A stretch of 64,000 nt of DNA from Viridilinea sp964592425. Lineage in GTDB: Bacteria > Chloroflexota > Chloroflexia > Chloroflexales > Chloroflexaceae. The position numbers and the translations under genes are program-made. The DNA is taken from assembly GCA_964592425.1 (NCBI GenBank), contig CAZQCG010000002.1, forward strand, positions 124,001 through 188,000, in the 5' to 3' direction. Shown here piece after piece: positions 33,606 to 41,296 of this stretch; the stretch's first letter is position 1; every line of letters starts with the position of its first letter. The notes beneath the pieces are model-generated. The model did no database searches. It saw only the letters and a program-made list of their open reading frames with translations, and was not told where the DNA came from.

Positions 33606-35681
33606 TCACCCGGACTCGTCGAGTTGCCTACCCTGGCGCAGCGCAGGAATAACTACAGTGAAGATACTCCCCTCGCCCTCAACACTGCTCACGCTCAGGC
33701 TGCCGCCATGCTGGCTCACCAGCGCATAAGCGCCAGCCAGGCCCAGGCCGATCCCGCGCCGATCCGGCCCGACGTTGGTGCCGCGGTGGAAGCGCTCAAA
33801 GATGCGTGGCAGATCGACGGCAGGGATACCGATCCCTTCATCTTTGACAACAACGGTAGCCCAGAGACCGGTACTGTCTTGCACACTTGCCACAGTTACA
33901 TAGATGGTGCTGCTGGATGGGCTGTAGTTGATCGCATTGGTCAGCAGATTGAGCAGGGCCCGCCGCAGACGCAGCGGGTCACACAGACAGAGCAAGGCGC
34001 CCTCAGGCAGTTCTACCTCCAACACATGGCTGGAGCTACTCATCTGTGCGGTTACCACAGCCTGACTGGTGATCGTCCCAATGTCGGCCAGGGTGCGATC
34101 AAGCGTCAGCGGCTTGCCAGCATTGATCCGCGCAAGGTCGAGCAGTTCGTCAATCTGGAAGTTCAATTGCAGTGCCGCTTCACGCACGACATCCAGTCCG
34201 CGCACAAGCTTAGGATAATAGTCGGCGGGCTGCTCGATCCAGCGTTTGAGCAGATCGATGTGACCAAGAATGGCGGTCAGAGGGTGGCGCAAGTCATGGG
34301 AGATCACGGCAAAGAGTTCATCGCGTGAGCGCAGGGCCAGTTCCGCTGCACCCTGGGCCACAGTGGCTTCGTTCAACAGACGCTGCAAGGTGGTGATCTC
34401 AGTGGCAATCAGCCCGGCCCCCAGCATCTGGCCGTCGGTGGTTAGCACCGGGTAGACGTTCAGACGCCAGATACGCTCACCAAAGCGGTATTCGTGGTTA
34501 AGGATCGGTGCGCCACCGCCAAGCACCTGGCCCACAAAAGGCATGACTACCTCAGCCATCGCTGGCAAAACCTCGCGCAGGTGCGGCCCACTGGGAACCT
34601 TCTCCTCGCTGTCGCTGATGGCAGCCAGGCGGGCAGCCTGGAATTGCATACGCATCTGGCGGTCATAACGCCGGTAGATCTGCGGCACAAGGCCCGCTGC
34701 CTCGGCAATGGGCGGGTTCATACGTTGCACTACGAGATCATGATCGATCACCGCAAAGCCAACTGGTGCCGCTGCAACCAGGGCCTCGGAAAGCGCACGC
34801 TCCTCGCGGGCTATTCGTGCGCTCTCCGCCGCCTCACGGTAGAGCCGCCGCAGGCTTGCCTCAGTCAACTTCTGCTCAGTCACATCGCTAATCAGCAGCA
34901 GGATACCGTAGATCTCGCCATTGTGATCGCGCACTGGGTAATAGTTGACCAGTGCGTGATGTAAAACACCATCCATGTGCCCATCAAGCGCCCAGTTCAG
35001 CACCGGCTCGCCGCTAGACAGAACCCAGTGCCAGTAGGTCTCCCAGATCGGGGCAAACATCGGGAAGAGTTCGCGTGGCGTGCGCCCGAGATGTTCAGCG
35101 ACGGGCCGCCCGTTCAACGCCGCCAGCCGTTCGTTGACCAGGATAAAGCGAAAGTCGCGATCAACAAAGGCCAGGCCCAGCTGGGTTGCACCAAAGACGG
35201 TGTTGAGGACGGCCTCGGCATATTCAACTGGCTGGCGTCCATGGCGCAGGGCCGTTGCGGCCAACAGCCGGCCAGCCTGGCCTGCCTCACCGGGAGCAAC
35301 TGGCTCCGCAGCCGCCGCAGGCTGAGCCAGGTCGCTGATCTCACACTCGATGGCTAGCACTTTGCCAGCCCGCGTACGCACTGGGTAGTAGGAGGCGAGC
35401 CAGTGGCAACTGCTGCCAGCAGGCAATGCGCCACGTAACTCCACCCCACTGACCGGTTCGCCGTCGGCCAGCACCTGGCGCAAGATCGGCTCGATCTTAG
35501 GAGCCAGGTCGGGCAGCAACTCGCTCAACGCTCGCCCGCTATGCGCCTCGACTGGCAGCCGGTGCAAGCCGGCCAGCGTTGCATCCACCTCAAGGAAACG
35601 CAGCTGTATATCGAACAGCCCGACGCCGTAGGTCGACGTGCGGGTCGGCGGGATAGACGAACTTGATCCGTGCGCCTGCAT
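33606..35681 (-). CDS. Multi-PAS soluble sensor histidine kinase
   Basis: A 691-aa kinase with no transmembrane segment. At least three PAS domains are visible (residues about 20-125, 150-275 and 285-415), with repeated PVRTRAGKVLAIECEISDL-like ends. A HisKA domain follows (ELFAVISHDLRHPLTAILGH; phospho-acceptor His in SHDLRHP), then HATPase boxes: N (LTNAINYSPSS), G1 (VKDEGIGIPAVDLPRIFERF) and G2 (RRGIGLGLAGAYALVSQHGG). No response regulator is adjacent, so it is an orphan. PAS ligands are unknown; light, redox or small-molecule sensing are all possible. Confidence 0.92.
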   Translation of the reverse strand: MQAHGSSSSIPPTRTSTYGVGLFDIQLRFLEVDATLAGLHRLPVEAHSGRALSELLPDLAPKIEPILRQVLADGEPVSGVELRGALPAGSSCHWLASYYPVRTRAGKVLAIECEISDLAQPAAAAEPVAPGEAGQAGRLLAATALRHGRQPVEYAEAVLNTVFGATQLGLAFVDRDFRFILVNERLAALNGRPVAEHLGRTPRELFPMFAPIWETYWHWVLSSGEPVLNWALDGHMDGVLHHALVNYYPVRDHNGEIYGILLLISDVTEQKLTEASLRRLYREAAESARIAREERALSEALVAAAPVGFAVIDHDLVVQRMNPPIAEAAGLVPQIYRRYDRQMRMQFQAARLAAISDSEEKVPSGPHLREVLPAMAEVVMPFVGQVLGGGAPILNHEYRFGERIWRLNVYPVLTTDGQMLGAGLIATEITTLQRLLNEATVAQGAAELALRSRDELFAVISHDLRHPLTAILGHIDLLKRWIEQPADYYPKLVRGLDVVREAALQLNFQIDELLDLARINAGKPLTLDRTLADIGTITSQAVVTAQMSSSSHVLEVELPEGALLCLCDPLRLRRALLNLLTNAINYSPSSSTIYVTVASVQDSTGLWATVVVKDEGIGIPAVDLPRIFERFHRGTNVGPDRRGIGLGLAGAYALVSQHGGSLSVSSVEGEGSIFTVVIPALRQGRQLDESG

Positions 35682-35762
35682 AGGCTGTGAATTCGTAGCT
35701 TGCAGACTTCTGCAATCAGACAGCGAAAACTGGAGCGCAAGAGCCAGTTAGAACGTAGCTGT

Positions 35763-35791
35763 AGTGTAACAAGAAAGAACGCTGTTGTCGA
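35763..35791 (-). promoter_or_regulatory. Promoter TCGACA-N17-TACACT for the PAS kinase gene
   Basis: On the minus strand TCGACA (35791-35786) and TACACT (35768-35763) are 17 bp apart, with a leader of about 75 nt. A small inverted repeat, TTGCAG-ACTT-CTGCAA (35700-35715), lies in the leader. Confidence 0.5.
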
Positions 35792-35849
35792 ATTTTCTCA
35801 GGCTGGCCGATCTACATGATGATCCGTCATTGGCGTACTAGCAGCGCAA

Positions 35850-35878
35850 TTGCGTTTCCGTAGTCCCGGCGGTATAAT
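35850..35878 (+). promoter_or_regulatory. Promoter TTGCGT-N17-TATAAT
   Basis: TTGCGT (35850-35855) and a perfect TATAAT (35873-35878) are 17 bp apart. The predicted start coincides with the ATG of a 16-codon leader ORF at 35885, 6 nt after the -10 box. Confidence 0.7.
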
Positions 35879-35884
35879 CGCGCC

Positions 35885-35935
35885 ATGCCTCGCTCCAGCC
35901 TCCCGGCTCCCGGCTACGCAACTCAGGAAGCCTGA
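35885..35935 (+). CDS. Putative 16-codon leader ORF overlapping the next start codon (TGATG)
   Basis: ATG 35885 opens the frame MPRSSLPAPGYATQEA and ends in TGA at 35933-35935. That TGA shares its A with the ATG of the UPF0104 gene. The -10 box of a strong promoter lies 6 nt upstream, so the ORF would be translated from a leaderless mRNA. AGGAAG within its last codons can serve the downstream gene. Whether the peptide matters or only its translation couples to the next gene cannot be told. Confidence 0.45.
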   Translation: MPRSSLPAPGYATQEA

Positions 35936-36936
35936 TGTCGCTCAAAAGCCTGCAGGGAAAGATCATTGCTTCGCTACTGATCGGCCTGGTGGTCGTTGTA
36001 GGGATGGGCCTGTTGAGCGATGTGCGCGCAGTTGGACGCGACCTGGGCACTTTCCGCTGGGATTTGTTACCACTTATCCTCGGTCTGACCCTGCTGAACT
36101 ACCTGTTGCGCTGGCTCAAGTGGGCCTATTACCTGCGCCGACTCGGCTGTGATCGCGGGGTCAGCCTACTTGATAATGCGCTGATCTTTACCGCCGGCAT
36201 GGTTATGGCGGTCACACCCGGTAAACTGGGCGAAGTCTTTAAGGCCTATCTGCTACGGCGGGTAAATGCCACCCCCGTCACCCGCTCGGCCCCAATTGTG
36301 CTGGCCGAACGCCTGACCGATGGGACGGCAATGCTCTTGCTGATGGGTCTGGGCCTGACCCTCTACCCACCAGCTCGCCCGATCTTCATCGCCCTTGTGC
36401 TCGGCACGCTGGTGGCGATCGTGGTCGTCCAATACCAACGGCTGGCGCTGGCGCTGATCGGCCTGATCGGAAGGTTGCCCCTGGGCGCAGCAATTGCCCC
36501 ACGCCTGCAAACCATCTACGCAAGCACACGCCAGTTACTTGACTGGCGTGTCTTGTTGATGGCCACGCTGATCAGCTTCATCTCGTGGGGCTGCGAATGT
36601 GTGGCCTTCTTCTTTGTGCTGGTCGGCCTGGGCGAGCCCGGCACACCCCTGCTCTTGCTCCAGGCAACCTTCATCTTTGCGGCCAGCACCCTCTTCGGGC
36701 TGGTCAGCTTCTTACCTGGTGGCCTGGGGGTGAGTGAAGTCAGCAGCGCGGGCCTGCTGGTAGCCCTGGTTGGGATGAGTGTCTCGGCGGCAACCACCGC
36801 AACTATCTTGATCCGCTTCGCCACACTCTGGTTCGGCGTTCTACTCGGCGTGCTCGCCCTGCTCTGGTTTGGCCGGCGCTACAGCACGAGCGGCGGCGAA
36901 GCGGTACAGGAACAGGGAGAGATCAGTCAAATCTAG
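35935..36936 (+). CDS. Lysylphosphatidylglycerol synthase TM-region family (UPF0104) membrane protein
   Basis: A 333-aa protein of about 8 hydrophobic helices with the family signatures NYLLRWLKWAYYLRRLG, AVTPGKLGEVFKAYLLRR, VLAERLTDG and FLPGGLGVSEVSSAGLLVAL. This is the flippase-like membrane domain of MprF, here without a synthase domain. It is probably involved in lipid or glycolipid handling. AGGAAG precedes the ATG. A second, distant family member lies at 52726-53757. A HIT gene follows 9 nt later. Confidence 0.88.
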   Translation: MSLKSLQGKIIASLLIGLVVVVGMGLLSDVRAVGRDLGTFRWDLLPLILGLTLLNYLLRWLKWAYYLRRLGCDRGVSLLDNALIFTAGMVMAVTPGKLGEVFKAYLLRRVNATPVTRSAPIVLAERLTDGTAMLLLMGLGLTLYPPARPIFIALVLGTLVAIVVVQYQRLALALIGLIGRLPLGAAIAPRLQTIYASTRQLLDWRVLLMATLISFISWGCECVAFFFVLVGLGEPGTPLLLLQATFIFAASTLFGLVSFLPGGLGVSEVSSAGLLVALVGMSVSAATTATILIRFATLWFGVLLGVLALLWFGRRYSTSGGEAVQEQGEISQI

Positions 36937-36945
36937 GAGGAGCCG

Positions 36946-37368
36946 ATGAGCTCAATCTTCTCACGCATCGTCAATGGTGAGATTCCCACCGCCAAACTCT
37001 ACGAGGACGATCTCACCCTGGCTTTCCTTGATGTCAACCCGGCCACGCGTGGCCATACCCTGGTGATCTGCAAAGAGGAGCGCCCCGGTCTGCTTGACCT
37101 GACGCCCGAGCAATTGACGGCAGTGGCCCTGACCACCCAGCGTGTAGCCAGGGCACTTGTCGCAGTGCTGCAGCCCGAAGGCTTCAACCTGGTGCAGAAC
37201 AATGGGGCCGCTGCTGGCCAGGTCGTCTTCCATTACCATGTCCATATCATCCCGCGCTGGTCCGGTGACCGTGCCTATGTCTCCTGGCGCCCCGGCAACG
37301 CCACCCACGACGAGTTGGCCGACCTGGCCGACCTGGTCGCAGCTGAACTAAAGCGCGATGAGGGATGA
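36946..37368 (+). CDS. HIT family nucleotide hydrolase/transferase
   Basis: A 140-aa histidine-triad protein of the Hint/HinT branch that hydrolyses nucleoside phosphoramidates or dinucleotides. It starts MSSIFSRIVNGEIPTAKLYE and carries the triad in FHYHVHIIPRW; NPATRGHTLVI is the nucleotide-side loop. AGGAGG precedes the ATG. It belongs to a compact operon with the UPF0104 gene upstream and a hypothetical gene downstream. Confidence 0.94.
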   Translation: MSSIFSRIVNGEIPTAKLYEDDLTLAFLDVNPATRGHTLVICKEERPGLLDLTPEQLTAVALTTQRVARALVAVLQPEGFNLVQNNGAAAGQVVFHYHVHIIPRWSGDRAYVSWRPGNATHDELADLADLVAAELKRDEG

Positions 37369-37376
37369 GGGATCAT

Positions 37377-37820
37377 ATGTCAGACAACACCATCTTCCTT
37401 GAGACGGCCCTCCAGTATGGCTACAACCTCGGCGCAGCCTCGGCGGCCCTGGCGGTGGTGCTTGCCCGCCTCGAAGCAGCCAGCGTCCCGGAGCGGCGAT
37501 TCTACCTCTACCGTACCCCCAGAGGCGTCGAGCAAGGCATCGATCCTACTACCACGCCGGGCGAGCGCCCACGGCATCTGCTGGCCTTCCAGAGCGCCGA
37601 TACGGCGCTGGCCTTTGCCCAACAACGCGGTTTGGGTATCTCGCCCCGGCTGGTCAACCTGGAGTTGGAACAACTTCTGGCTGTGCTGATTCAGCGTCCG
37701 GCGATCACAACCCTGATCGTGGTTGACGAGACGGCCCCCATCCCAACCGAGGGCCTGCCAGCTGGCGTGCGGATCGAACGGACGACACTCCTGGCCATGC
37801 TCATCGCTGACGGTCTGTGA
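37377..37820 (+). CDS. Hypothetical protein in the HIT-prs gene run
   Basis: A 147-aa protein of no family I recognise. ATG 37377 has GAGGG 6 nt upstream; an alternative ATG 37365 overlaps the HIT stop (ATGA) and would add 4 residues. The N-terminal helix TALQYGYNLGAASAALAVVL is followed by a strand-rich domain (FYLYRTPRGVEQGID; HLLAFQSADTALAFAQQRGL; TTLIVVDETAPIP), which looks like a small alpha/beta fold. It lies 32 nt upstream of prs. Confidence 0.6.
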   Translation: MSDNTIFLETALQYGYNLGAASAALAVVLARLEAASVPERRFYLYRTPRGVEQGIDPTTTPGERPRHLLAFQSADTALAFAQQRGLGISPRLVNLELEQLLAVLIQRPAITTLIVVDETAPIPTEGLPAGVRIERTTLLAMLIADGL

Positions 37821-37852
37821 GTGCAGCGCACAAGTAAAGTAAGGAGTACCAG

Positions 37853-38854
37853 GTGGGAAGCCGCTTCGACGAAATGCGTATCTTTGCCGGCAACGGCAAT
37901 GTCCCACTCGCCCAGCTGGTCTGTGAGCGGGTCGGAGTTCCACTCGGCGACGCAACAATCGTAAAATTCAGCAATGAGAACATCTTTATCAAGCTGAACG
38001 AGAGTGTGCGCGAGAAGGATGTCTTTGTCATTCAATCGCTCTCGGCCCCGAATCTGAGCGACCGGATTATGGAACTGCTGATCATGCTCGACACCTGTCG
38101 GCGCGCCTCAGCCGGGCGGGTCACGGCCGTCATTCCCTACTACGCCTACGGGCGCACCGACAAGAAAGACCAGCCGCGGGTGCCAATCACGGCCCGCCTG
38201 CTGGCCGATATGATCCAGACGGCCGGGGCCCAGCAGGTGCTGACCATCGACCTGCACGCCGGGCAGATTCAGGGCTTCTTCAACATCCCGATGGATGAGT
38301 TGACAACCATGAATCTGCTGGTCGAGTACTGGAGCAACAAGGGCTGGGACGACCTGATCATCGTCTCGCCCGACGTTGGCTTTGCCAAACGCGGGCGCAA
38401 CTTCGCCGAGGCGATCGGCGCACCCCTGGCCATCGCCGAGAAGCGCCGGATCCAGCACCTGGGGCGGCAGGACGGGCGCCACTCCTCACCCGAGATTATG
38501 AATCTGATCGGTGATGCCGCTGGCAAGCGCTGCATCATCATCGACGACGAGATTGCCACCGGCAGCTCGATCATCGAAGTCGTCAGCCTGCTTGAGCGTG
38601 AGGGGGCCCGCGAAATCTATGCCAGCTGCGCCCATGCGGTCTTCGCCGGCAACGCCATCGAGCGCCTGCGCCAGACCAGCATCCGCGAACTAGTCACCAC
38701 CGATACCCTGCTCATCCCTGCCGAGCGGCGCTGGCCGGGCCTGACCGTACTGAGCGTCAGCACCCTGATCGCTGAGGTGATCCAGCGCATCCATAGTGGC
38801 GTCTCGGTTGATACGATCTTTTCGCAGCGCAGGCACCCGGCCCTGGGGTATTAA
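37853..38854 (+). CDS. prs: Ribose-phosphate pyrophosphokinase (PRPP synthetase)
   Basis: Makes PRPP from ribose 5-phosphate and ATP for nucleotide, His and Trp synthesis. It is 333 aa from GTG 37853, with AAGGAG 6 nt upstream. Motifs are MRIFAGNGNVPLAQLVCERV, YYAYGRTDKKDQPRVPITAR, TIDLHAGQIQGFF (His of the ATP site), VSPDVGFAKRGRNFAEAIG and the PRPP loop IIIDDEIATGSSI. The length and the KKDQPR loop are normal for the family. Confidence 0.95.
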   Translation: MGSRFDEMRIFAGNGNVPLAQLVCERVGVPLGDATIVKFSNENIFIKLNESVREKDVFVIQSLSAPNLSDRIMELLIMLDTCRRASAGRVTAVIPYYAYGRTDKKDQPRVPITARLLADMIQTAGAQQVLTIDLHAGQIQGFFNIPMDELTTMNLLVEYWSNKGWDDLIIVSPDVGFAKRGRNFAEAIGAPLAIAEKRRIQHLGRQDGRHSSPEIMNLIGDAAGKRCIIIDDEIATGSSIIEVVSLLEREGAREIYASCAHAVFAGNAIERLRQTSIRELVTTDTLLIPAERRWPGLTVLSVSTLIAEVIQRIHSGVSVDTIFSQRRHPALGY

Positions 38855-38911
38855 GTGCAAGCTACAAGTTTTGCCTCTGCGACAAGACGCTTCTTGGCAA
38901 CGTAGCGCGCT

Positions 38912-39772
38912 TTAGACGCTGGCGAGGAACTCGCGGATGGCCCGCTCGAAGCTGCGCGGGCGTTCATCCATCGGGTTGTGCATAGCCCCGGCGATCTCAG
39001 CATAGTGGGCAGCGGGGATCAGACGAAGCAGGCGGCGCGAGTTATTTGTCGGTACCAGACCGTCAAACTGCCCGGTAAGTACCAGGGTCGGCGTTTGCAG
39101 TTGGCCCAGACGCTGGCCAATGCGGTTGGCGAAGAGGGCACGGTAGAGCCGGTGCAGGCCCTCTGGCTCAAAAATTGAGGTATAGGCGGTACGCCGCATC
39201 CACGGGCGAAGCCAGCCGCCACCATGCTCGTGGGGCACCCGCAGCGTGATCGGGCGCAATAGCCGCCCCAGGGCCTGACTGAAACGCAGCATGGCCCAGC
39301 CGAAGGTGGGAATCAGGTAGACCCGCGCATAGATCGGCATCAGATGGGCATCGATAGCCGCATCCACCAGTACCAGCCGCCGAACCAACTCGGGCCGGCG
39401 CAGGGCTAGTTCGGCGGCAACTGCGCCACCCATTGAGTGGCCCATCAGCACCACCGAACCGAGCTGCAGGTCGTCACAGAAGGCCGCCACCGTCTCGGCC
39501 AGACTCTCCAGGCTATCCTCAGGCCCAAGAGGCGAATCGCCGTGGCCTGGCAGATCCAGGGCAAAACAGCGATGGTCACGCCCGAGGCTGCGCAGGGTAC
39601 TCCACCAGAGTTCCTTAAAGGCCCCCCAGCCGTGCAGCATCACCACGGCCGGGCCTGTCTCGCCGGCCTGCAGGTAGCTCAACATCGTCGGCAGGTGGGT
39701 ATGCACCATGATTGGCACTGCCGCCATGCGGACAGCCTGGGTATGCAGGGGATGGTTAGCTTGCTCTTGCAT
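38912..39772 (-). CDS. Alpha/beta hydrolase
   Basis: A 286-aa alpha/beta-hydrolase fold protein with the oxyanion region VVMLHGWGAFKELWWSTL, DLPGHGDSPLG, the nucleophile elbow LMGHSMGGAVAAEL (Ser), the acid in GQFDGLVPTNNS and the His in AGAMHNPMDERP. The substrate is unknown. The ATG at 39772 has no ribosome binding site but lies 6 nt after a TATACT box, suggesting a leaderless start. A longer reading from 39799 would put the -10 box inside the gene. Confidence 0.88.
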   Translation of the reverse strand: MQEQANHPLHTQAVRMAAVPIMVHTHLPTMLSYLQAGETGPAVVMLHGWGAFKELWWSTLRSLGRDHRCFALDLPGHGDSPLGPEDSLESLAETVAAFCDDLQLGSVVLMGHSMGGAVAAELALRRPELVRRLVLVDAAIDAHLMPIYARVYLIPTFGWAMLRFSQALGRLLRPITLRVPHEHGGGWLRPWMRRTAYTSIFEPEGLHRLYRALFANRIGQRLGQLQTPTLVLTGQFDGLVPTNNSRRLLRLIPAAHYAEIAGAMHNPMDERPRSFERAIREFLASV

Positions 39773-39778
39773 AGCCCC

Positions 39779-39784
39779 AGTATA
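39779..39784 (-). promoter_or_regulatory. -10 box (TATACT) 6 nt upstream of the hydrolase ATG
   Basis: TATACT-GGGGCT-ATG on the minus strand. Transcription would start at the initiation codon. The -35 region is not consensus. Confidence 0.4.
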
Positions 39785-39824
39785 CCGCAGGTGGCTCACA
39801 CTGCTGGTAGTTATTGCAAATCCG

Positions 39825-39853
39825 TTGCAAAATATCTACAAAAGGTGTACACT
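39825..39853 (+). promoter_or_regulatory. Promoter TTGCAA-N17-TACACT
   Basis: TTGCAA (39825-39830) and TACACT (39848-39853) are 17 bp apart. A second TTGCAAAT copy lies 11 bp upstream (39814), forming a direct repeat that could be an operator. The leader to ATG 39891 is about 30 nt. Confidence 0.6.
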
Positions 39854-39890
39854 GAGGGTGGTTATCGTACATTGCAGGTCAACTACCCCT

Positions 39891-40166
39891 ATGGCTATTC
39901 AGCTTACGCTGTGCAGGCTCTGTACACGGAACCGCCCCGATTTTCATTGTGCCGTGGCCAAGCTCCTCGCCACCTTCCCCGAACATGTGGTGATCGAGGA
40001 GCTCGATTGTATCGCGGCCTGTGACGAGGTGCCCGCCGTTATGATCGAGGCCGACTTCTTCCCCCAGGTTGATCCATACCAGCTGATCACCATCGTGCAA
40101 CGCCGGATCAGCGAGCAGACCGGCACGGGCCTGCACTTGAACGCTGATTGTTGCGCAGAGCACTAA
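39891..40166 (+). CDS. Small thioredoxin-like [2Fe-2S]-type protein
   Basis: A 91-aa protein with Cys at positions 8, 11, 20, 40 and 44 and a CC pair near the end. The spacing C-x(n)-C ... DCIAACDEVPAVMI, with a C-x3-C in the second half, resembles thioredoxin-like ferredoxins and the NuoE C-terminal domain. The exact ligand set is unclear, since both CxxC and a Cys at 20 are present. A good promoter precedes it. Its stop overlaps the convergent radical SAM gene by 4 nt. Confidence 0.65.
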   Translation: MAIQLTLCRLCTRNRPDFHCAVAKLLATFPEHVVIEELDCIAACDEVPAVMIEADFFPQVDPYQLITIVQRRISEQTGTGLHLNADCCAEH

Positions 40167-41296
40167 GGGGCAGGCCGTTCACACTCCGCATCCCGCATCT
40201 CCGGGACAAGGCTCGCAGCCCGGGCGTGGGCCACGGCACAGAAAAAGGGCGTGGCCCCATCCATAGCCCCGGTCTCCAGGTGAGCATGGGCCGGACAGTG
40301 CAGGCAGAGGTTGACAATCGGGCAGCGCCGACAGGTCGCCAGGTATTGCGTATCCTGCGAGCGCCGATCACGTACCTGAGGCACAAACTGCGCCCAGGCC
40401 TCGCGCAGCGGCACGTCGCGCAGGTTAAGCGTGGTGCCGGGGGCACAGAGGGAGGGGCAAAGGCGGAAGGTGCCGTCATAGCCGATGGCAAAACTGCTGT
40501 TGCCCGCCCCACAGTGGAAGAGGTGGTCACAGCCCATGTGGCCGAGGGCATCGCTCATAAAAGTCTCATGGCGCGCCTGCAGCGCACCGAAGCGCTGCTC
40601 GTCGGCCTGCTCTAGCCTGACCACCTCGGCGGGGCTCAGGCGCTCCTGCTTGATCTCTTCGTTGCGGAGCGGGTCACCGTCGTAGCGCAGGTGCAGCTGC
40701 GGGTCAAAGCGGTAGTAGTCTTTGGTGCGCGCCCGCCCGAAGGCGGCGATCGCCTCCAGTTCATGCAGGTTGGAGCGCAACGCCATAGCCTTGAGCCGCA
40801 CACGCAGTCCAGCGGCAAACAGGCGATCCAGCCCCCGCATGAAGGCAGCGTAGGAGCCAGGACGCCGCGTTACCTGCTCATAGGTCGCTGCCGTCGCACC
40901 ATAGATCGTCACTTCAATGTCACGCGGCGGGTGACGCTCAAAGAGCTCAAGATGCTCGGCCTGCACCGCCGTCGCATTGGTGAAGACCGAGACGAGCAAC
41001 CCTTTGCGCTTCAGACCGAGGTAGATGTCGGCAAAATCTGGGCGTAGCAGTGGCTCGCCGCCAGTGATCAGGCACCAGACGGCCCCGAGCGCTACGGCCT
41101 GGTCGGCGATGGCGAGGATCTCGGCACAACTCAACTCCTCGGCCCGTGCAGTGGCGTCATTAACCGGCAAGTTGATATAACAATGTCGGCAGTTGAGATT
41201 GCAGCGCGCCGTCAACTCAAGACTGAAGGAGAGGGGCGTGCGCTGATGCTTGAGTTTCTCCCAGAGCGAAAACTGTTGGATTTCGAGTTGGTTCAT
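40163..41296 (-). CDS. Radical SAM/SPASM peptide maturase, copy 1 of the RiPP-like operon
   Basis: A 377-aa radical SAM enzyme expected to modify a peptide. The SAM cluster motif is TARCNLNCRHCYINLP (Cys32, 36, 39), followed by ITGGEPLLRPDF. The C-terminal SPASM/twitch part has CGAGNSSFAIGYDGTFRLCP and CRRCPIVNLCLHCPAHAH, then a late Cys in FFCAVAHA, enough ligands for two auxiliary [4Fe-4S] clusters. ATG 41296 overlaps the stop of the S26/GNAT gene (ATGA), so it is the last gene of the operon. It is clearly paralogous to the copy at 42883-44094 (shared ..INLPV.D..AR..ELS.., TGGEPL.RPDF). Confidence 0.9.
   Translation of the reverse strand: MNQLEIQQFSLWEKLKHQRTPLSFSLELTARCNLNCRHCYINLPVNDATARAEELSCAEILAIADQAVALGAVWCLITGGEPLLRPDFADIYLGLKRKGLLVSVFTNATAVQAEHLELFERHPPRDIEVTIYGATAATYEQVTRRPGSYAAFMRGLDRLFAAGLRVRLKAMALRSNLHELEAIAAFGRARTKDYYRFDPQLHLRYDGDPLRNEEIKQERLSPAEVVRLEQADEQRFGALQARHETFMSDALGHMGCDHLFHCGAGNSSFAIGYDGTFRLCPSLCAPGTTLNLRDVPLREAWAQFVPQVRDRRSQDTQYLATCRRCPIVNLCLHCPAHAHLETGAMDGATPFFCAVAHARAASLVPEMRDAECERPAP

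Noticed and set aside
37356..37375. Repeated GATGAGG heptamers at the HIT gene end
   Set aside because: Only two copies; they provide stop, start and ribosome binding site of adjacent genes and need no further explanation.
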